Assembly (NCBI GenBank): GCA_946479805.1
Contig: CAMLHP010000045.1
Coordinates: 1 to 13,917, forward strand
Source: an uncultured Gemmatimonadota bacterium
Lineage (GTDB): Bacteria; Gemmatimonadota; Gemmatimonadetes; Gemmatimonadales; GWC2-71-9
DNA length: 13,917 nt
Direction of reading: 5' to 3'
Shown here piece after piece: positions 7,052-13,917 of this stretch. The stretch's first letter is position 1, and each line of letters begins with the position of its first letter. Under the pieces are notes generated by a model, which saw nothing but the letters and a program-made list of their open reading frames with translations, was not told where the DNA came from and did no database searches. Both the position numbers and the translations under genes were made by a program.

Positions 7052-7515
7052 ACTCACCCCGGCGTCCCATCCGTGTGCTGATGGTCTGCAGCGGGAACAC
7101 CTGCCGCAGTCCCACTGCCGAGGCACTGCTCCGACGGGAACTGGCCGCAGCGGGGGTCACGGGCGTCCTGGTGAGTTCTGCCGGAACCGGAGCACAGGAC
7201 GGCGACCCGGCCTCGGAAGGCGCGTACCTCGTGGCGCTGGAGGAAGGCGTGGACCTGGGGACCCATCGGTCCCGGCGGGTGACGCCCGAGCTGCTGGCCG
7301 AGGCGGACGTGGTGCTGGCCATGTCGCGCAGCCATCTCCATCGCCTGGCACTGCTGGGGGGCGGCGACCGCGCCATGCTCCTCTCCGAGTATGCGGGTGA
7401 GGAGGGTGATGTGGCCGACCCTTTCGGCGGTGCGCTCGATGGCTACCGCGAGGCCTTCCATCACCTCGAGCGGCTGACTCGGGCCACCGCGCTTCGCCTG
7501 GGCGAGGCGGGCTGA
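7048..7515 (+). CDS. Low-molecular-weight protein phosphatase, YwlE-like (probable protein-arginine phosphatase)
   Basis: Encodes 155 aa, typical size. The P-loop CSGNTCRSPTAE starts at C14, the nucleophile, with R20 and S21 completing C-x5-R-S. D124 in DVADPFGG is the expected general acid. YwlE of B. subtilis has the same Thr in its P-loop (CTGNTCRSP) and the same DPFGG segment; there the Thr, instead of the Ile of tyrosine phosphatases, confers specificity for phospho-arginine. T18 is the equivalent residue here. I therefore infer an arginine phosphatase, though tyrosine phosphatase activity cannot be ruled out from sequence. No arginine kinase (McsB) gene is in the window. ATG 7048 overlaps the upstream stop by 4 nt and the product has no signal peptide, so it should be cytoplasmic. 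The next gene begins 1 nt after its stop. Confidence 0.9.
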   Translation: MNSPRRPIRVLMVCSGNTCRSPTAEALLRRELAAAGVTGVLVSSAGTGAQDGDPASEGAYLVALEEGVDLGTHRSRRVTPELLAEADVVLAMSRSHLHRLALLGGGDRAMLLSEYAGEEGDVADPFGGALDGYREAFHHLERLTRATALRLGEAG

Positions 7516-7516
7516 C

Positions 7517-8303
7517 ATGGGCAAGCGGCGGCTCAGGGTCTTTGCCGTGCTGGGCGACCCGGTGCAGCACTCGCTCTCGCCGGTGATGCACAACGCCGCG
7601 TTCCGTGCACTGGGGCTGAGCGCCCTGTACGTGCCGCTTCGCTGCAGCTCGCGTGACCTTCCGGGGCTGCTGGGTGGATTGGCCCGCGCAGGCGGCGGCG
7701 GCAACGTCACCCTGCCGCACAAGGAGCTGGCCGCCCGGCTGGTGCAGGACGCTTCGCCGGCGGCTCGCGAGGTAGGCGCGTGCAACACTTTCTGGCGCCA
7801 TGCCGATCGGGTGCGGGGAGACAACACCGATGTGGACGGTGTCCTCGAGGCCATGAAAGGCCTGGGTGTGAACGGCGGCAGCTGGCTCATCGCCGGCACC
7901 GGAGGCGGAGCGCGGGCGGTGGTGGCTGCAGCGCGCCGGGCGGGGGCGTCGGTGGCAGTCAGGTCACGAGATCCCGCGCGGGCGGAAGAGTTCCGCGCCT
8001 GGGTCGGGAGCCGCAACGTCCCCCTCGCCGAAGTCGCTGACTGCGATGTGGCGGTCAACGCCACCCCGCTGGGACTTCGCCGGGATGATCCGTCGCCCAT
8101 CCCGATCGAGGCAATGCCTGGAGCGCGCGCCGCGCTCGACCTGGTGTACGCGCCTGGCGCCACGCCGTGGGTGCAGGCGCTCCGCGAACGGGGCGTGGCA
8201 GCCGCAGATGGCCGCACCATGCTCCTTGCGCAGGGTGTCGAGGCCTTCCGGCGCTGGTTTCCCGATCGTGACCCACCGGTCGAAGTGATGCGGGCGGCCC
8301 TGG

Positions 8304-8320
<17 letters not shown>
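7517..8320 (+). CDS. aroE: Shikimate dehydrogenase (NADP+)
   Basis: Encodes 267 aa, the usual length. AroE reduces 3-dehydroshikimate to shikimate in the aromatic amino acid pathway. The shikimate site is intact: S19 and S21 in HSLSPVMHNAAF, NVTLPHKE with catalytic K69 (63-70), N90 in GACNTF, and NTD with catalytic D105 (103-105). The nucleotide loop is GTGGGARAV (127-135), slightly divergent from the common GAGG. The segment after it (AVRSRD, 147-152) replaces the usual NRT-type phosphate-binding motif of NADP-dependent enzymes, but Arg residues are present. NATPLGL (181-187), DLVYAPGATP (208-217) and MLLAQGVEAF (235-244) complete the family. ATG 7517 lies 1 nt after the phosphatase stop, with a GAGGCGG-like Shine-Dalgarno. 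The end overlaps comF by 17 nt. Confidence 0.95.
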
Positions 8321-11275
<2,955 letters not shown>

Positions 11276-11279
<4 letters not shown>

Positions 11280-12028
11280 CGCGCCGACTGACCTTCGCCG
11301 CCAACTGGAAGATGCAGCTGGGACCGGGGTCCGCCGCTGATTATCTCGGACGCTTCCTGGCCGCCACTCCCGCCCACGCCGATCGCTCGCTCCTCTTCTT
11401 CCCTCCGGCTGCCTCGCTGCTCACAGTGGCCGCCGCGCTGCAGGAGCGCACCGACATCCGGGCAGGCGCGCAGAACATCCACTGGGAACCGAAGGGCGCG
11501 TTCACCGGCGAGATGTCTGCGGGCATCGCCCAGGAGGCGGGAGCCTCGATTTCGCTCGTGGGTCATTCCGAGAGGCGCCATGTATTCGGCGAGACCGACC
11601 AGCAGACCGGGTTCAAGGTGCGAGCGCTTCTGGCAGCGGGCATGGACGTGATGCTCTGTGTGGGGGAGACCCTGGAGGAGCGCGAGGCCGGGCGCACCGA
11701 GGAGGTCTGCCGCCGCCAGCTTGCCGCCGGGCTGGAACACGTCGAGCCCGCGAAGCTGCCTCAGGTGATGATCGCGTATGAACCAGTATGGGCCATAGGA
11801 ACCGGAAGGAACGCGACCCCCGAGGACGCAGCCACCGTGCATCGGTCAATCCGTGAGGCGATCTCGGAACGCGGCGCCACCGGGCGGATTCCCGTGCTGT
11901 ATGGTGGCAGCGTCAACCGAGGCAACGTGGCGGCGCTGCTGGCCCAGCGCGAGCTAGATGGTGTGCTGGTGGGGGGTGCGAGCCTCGACCCCGAGGGATG
12001 GGCGTCAATCTGCGGGACGGAGGTGTAG
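11276..12028 (+). CDS. tpiA: Triosephosphate isomerase
   Basis: Encodes 250 aa, the standard (beta/alpha)8 size. It interconverts dihydroxyacetone phosphate and glyceraldehyde-3-phosphate. Catalytic residues are in place: N10 and K12 in AANWKM (8-13), H97 in VGHSERR (95-101), and E169 in AYEPVWAIGTG (167-177), which also contains the flexible loop. The phosphate-binding parts LYGGSVN (208-214) and GVLVGGASL (229-237) follow. ATG 11276 overlaps the pgk stop (ATGA); longer readings upstream lie in pgk sequence in another frame. Many bacteria have secG right after tpiA; here the next gene is an exported DUF305 protein, beginning 1 nt after the stop. Confidence 0.97.
12019..12024 (+). promoter_or_regulatory. 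Shine-Dalgarno for the DUF305 gene
   Basis: GGAGGT in the last codons of tpiA, 5 nt before GTG 12030. It is the strongest ribosome-binding site in the window and fixes a start that gives a signal sequence. Confidence 0.75.
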
Positions 12029-12029
12029 C

Positions 12030-12656
12030 GTGCGCCACTGGTCGCTCGTTTCAATGCTGCTTCTGCCCGCGTTCGTGGCATGCGCGGCAGCGCCGCAACC
12101 CGGGGCCGCACAGGAGCCGGCGCACGAGCACCAGCACGAGATGGGCGCCGGGATCAGCGTTCCTGCCGGCGCGCTGTACACCGCTGCTGACGTCGGCTTC
12201 TTCCAGGGAATGATCGCGCATCACGCCCAGGCCATTTACATGTCGAACATGGCCGAGTCCCGGGCGGCCGACCCCCGCCTGCTCCGGCTGGCGAACAAGA
12301 TCGGGCAGTCACAGGTCGCCGAGATCAGGCTGATGCAGGGCTGGCTGGCCGATCATCACCAGTTCGTGCCGGACACGTCATCCCACCGCACCATGATGAT
12401 GCCGGGGATGTTGACGCCGGCCCAGCTGTCGGAGCTGGAGGCCTCGACGGGCGACATGTTCGACCGGCGGTTCCTGGAATTCATGATCCTGCACCACGAG
12501 GGTGCGCTTGCCATGGTGGATCACCTGCTCTCAAGTGCGGGGGCAGCGCAGGATGTGGACGTCAACGTTCTGGCCAACGAAGTGCACCTGGTGCAGACCG
12601 CCGAGCTCGGCGCGATGCACGAGATGCTGGACAACCTTGAGGGAGAATCTCCGTGA
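12030..12656 (+). CDS. Exported DUF305-family protein, His/Met-rich, probable lipoprotein
   Basis: Encodes 208 aa. The N-terminus has a short signal sequence with FVAC at 15-18, a weak lipobox (C18 would be the lipidated residue), so the protein is probably membrane-anchored outside the cytoplasm. A His-rich HEHQHE stretch (32-37) follows. Two helical-repeat halves each carry an HH motif: FFQGMIAHHAQA at 57-68 and FLEFMILHHEGA at 148-159, 91 residues apart. The first is followed by LANKIGQSQVAEIRLMQGWL (87-106), the hallmark of DUF305; the second by an equivalent region ending ELGAMHEML. Met and His are abundant (RTMMMPGM at 120-127). DUF305 proteins have no firmly assigned role; metal binding, especially copper, has been suggested for relatives, and I infer it only from residue content. 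It is coupled by GTGA overlap to the next gene. Confidence 0.88.
   Translation: MRHWSLVSMLLLPAFVACAAAPQPGAAQEPAHEHQHEMGAGISVPAGALYTAADVGFFQGMIAHHAQAIYMSNMAESRAADPRLLRLANKIGQSQVAEIRLMQGWLADHHQFVPDTSSHRTMMMPGMLTPAQLSELEASTGDMFDRRFLEFMILHHEGALAMVDHLLSSAGAAQDVDVNVLANEVHLVQTAELGAMHEMLDNLEGESP
12641..12645 (+). promoter_or_regulatory. Shine-Dalgarno for the LVIVD-repeat gene
   Basis: GGGAG (within GAGGGAG) in the last codons of the DUF305 gene, 7 nt before GTG 12653. With the 4-nt GTGA overlap it supports coupled translation of the two exported proteins. Confidence 0.6.
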
Positions 12657-13917
12657 TCGAACGAACCCGGAAGTTCGCAGTTCGCGCAGGAGCCGCCGCG
12701 CTGGCGGCCATGCTGCTGTTCGCATCGTCAGCGCTTGAGGCGCAGACCTATCCCAGGGGCGGCGACCCGCGTGACGGGTTGGGTGCAGGGCTCGAGGATC
12801 CCGGCGTCGCGATGAAGGGCATTCGCCTGCTTGCGACAGCGCCCAAGGCGCCCGCGTTTGATTCCATCAGCGGCCTCACCTTCGTGAACTCGGACCTCGC
12901 GTTCCGGGGCGACCACGTCTACCAGGGCAACTTCGCAGGCTTCACCATCTGGGACGTGAGCAATCCCGCCGTGCCGAGCATTGTGTCGGTGGTGCCCTGC
13001 ATCACTTCGCAGGGTGATCCGACGATCATCGGCAACCTGCTGTTCGTGTCGGCCGAGGGCGGCGGCAACCGGAACGACTGCGCCAAGGGTGGCGTGGAGA
13101 ACCCTGCGGACCACATGGCCGGCGTGCGGATCTTCGACGTCAGCAACCCGAGCCAGCCCCGGCTGGTGAAGAACGTCCAGACCTGCAAGGGCTCCCACAC
13201 CCACACCGTCATCCCGCATCCTGCGGACAGGAACATCGTCTACATCTACGTGTCTGGAAGCCAGGGCGCGCGCGACGAGATGGAGGGCTGCGTCAACGGC
13301 GACGACCCGGCCGACCCCGCCAATTCGCTGTACCGGCTCGACGTGATCAAGGTCCCGCTCGACAAGCCCGAGGATGCCGCGGTCGTCACCGGTGCGCGCA
13401 TCTTCACCGGTCTCGGCCCGGCCGCCCAGCGGGCTGGCCGCAACCGGCGGCAGGGCGCCGAGCCGCCCCGTTTCGGCCCCCGCAACTGCCACGACGTGAC
13501 TGCCTATCCCGCAATTGGCCTCCTGGCCGGGGCGTGTTCCAGCTATGGACTGCTGGTGGACATCTCCAATCCCGAGAAGCCGGTGCGGCTGGATGCGGTC
13601 GCCGACACCAACTTTTCGCTCTGGCACACTGCTGTCTTCAGCAATGACGGCTCGAAGATCGTCTTCACCGATGAGTGGGGCGGCGGCACCCAGCCCATGT
13701 GCCAGTCCACCAGCATGATGGAGATGGGCGGCAACACCGTGCTCACGGTTGCCAACCGGAAGCTCACCCAGCACGCCTACGTCAAGCTGCCCTCATCGCA
13801 GACGGCGCAGGAGAACTGCGTGTCGCACAACGGGTCGCTGATTCCGGTGCCGGGAAGGGACATCATGGTGCAGGGCTGGTATCAGGGCGGCGTCAACGTC
13901 ATCGACTTCACCGACCC
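12653..13917 (+). CDS. Secreted LVIVD-repeat (beta-propeller-like) protein, 3' end missing
   Basis: Open from GTG 12653 to the window edge: 421 codons without a stop, C-terminus missing. Residues 1-30 are a Sec signal peptide: basic start, hydrophobic AGAAALAAMLLFASSA core and a likely cleavage after LEA (28-30). The mature part has repeats of the LVIVD type, each a G-[FV]-x-[IV]-x-D-[VI]-S-N-P unit: GFTIWDVSNP (96-105), GVRIFDVSNP (157-166), GLLVDISNP (299-307), and a fourth beginning GVNVIDF (413-419). Such repeats are predicted to form beta-propeller blades in surface or periplasmic proteins. Four blades carry a His at similar places (182/184, 280, 325, 392), and there are eight cysteines in the visible part. 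No enzyme function can be assigned. The start overlaps the DUF305 stop by 4 nt, so the two are probably expressed together. Confidence 0.85.
   Translation, partial: MIERTRKFAVRAGAAALAAMLLFASSALEAQTYPRGGDPRDGLGAGLEDPGVAMKGIRLLATAPKAPAFDSISGLTFVNSDLAFRGDHVYQGNFAGFTIWDVSNPAVPSIVSVVPCITSQGDPTIIGNLLFVSAEGGGNRNDCAKGGVENPADHMAGVRIFDVSNPSQPRLVKNVQTCKGSHTHTVIPHPADRNIVYIYVSGSQGARDEMEGCVNGDDPADPANSLYRLDVIKVPLDKPEDAAVVTGARIFTGLGPAAQRAGRNRRQGAEPPRFGPRNCHDVTAYPAIGLLAGACSSYGLLVDISNPEKPVRLDAVADTNFSLWHTAVFSNDGSKIVFTDEWGGGTQPMCQSTSMMEMGGNTVLTVANRKLTQHAYVKLPSSQTAQENCVSHNGSLIPVPGRDIMVQGWYQGGVNVIDFTD

Noticed and set aside
12728..13774. 348-codon open frame on the - strand opposite the LVIVD gene, rich in His, Val and Gly
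   Set aside because: It is antisense to a + strand frame with a signal peptide and clear repeats. Its regular His/Val/Asp content follows from the complement of the repeat codons.

Overview
This window is GC-rich, densely packed chromosomal DNA with every gene on the + strand. It carries 17 protein-coding genes. Sixteen of them tile the window with no gap longer than 55 bp, and the last one runs off the right edge. About half of the starts are GTG, and two are probably TTG. The gene order yicC-gmk-rpoZ-coaBC, the form of the omega subunit, and the pairing of a DUF305 protein with an LVIVD-repeat protein suggest a Gemmatimonadota-type bacterium. That assignment is inferred from gene content and was not tested by a search. 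I saw no tRNA, rRNA, CRISPR, insertion sequence or integrase.

Region 1 (1-2299) holds the C-terminal end of a YicC-family RNase, guanylate kinase, RNA polymerase omega and bifunctional CoaBC (coenzyme A synthesis). Region 2 (2292-5731) is a genome-maintenance block: a family 4 (Fe-S) uracil-DNA glycosylase, the replicative helicase DnaB and the recombination helicase RadA. Region 3 (5721-9026) has IspD (MEP isoprenoid pathway), a Sua5/TsaC tRNA-modification enzyme, a YwlE-like low-molecular-weight phosphatase, shikimate dehydrogenase AroE and a ComF-type protein with a double zinc ribbon. Region 4 (9082-12028) is the glycolytic trio gap-pgk-tpiA. Region 5 (12030-13917) holds two exported proteins of unknown function: a His/Met-rich DUF305 protein and an LVIVD-repeat, beta-propeller-like protein.

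Seven of the sixteen junctions are 4-nt start/stop overlaps (GTGA or ATGA). This suggests long co-transcribed, translationally coupled units. The only candidate break point is the 55-bp gap before gap.

Most of the window is ordinary housekeeping. The best candidate for something undescribed is the DUF305-LVIVD pair directly behind tpiA. It is translationally coupled, both products are exported, and both carry regularly placed histidines that could bind metal. A second point of interest is the phosphatase, whose P-loop carries the threonine that marks protein-arginine phosphatases.
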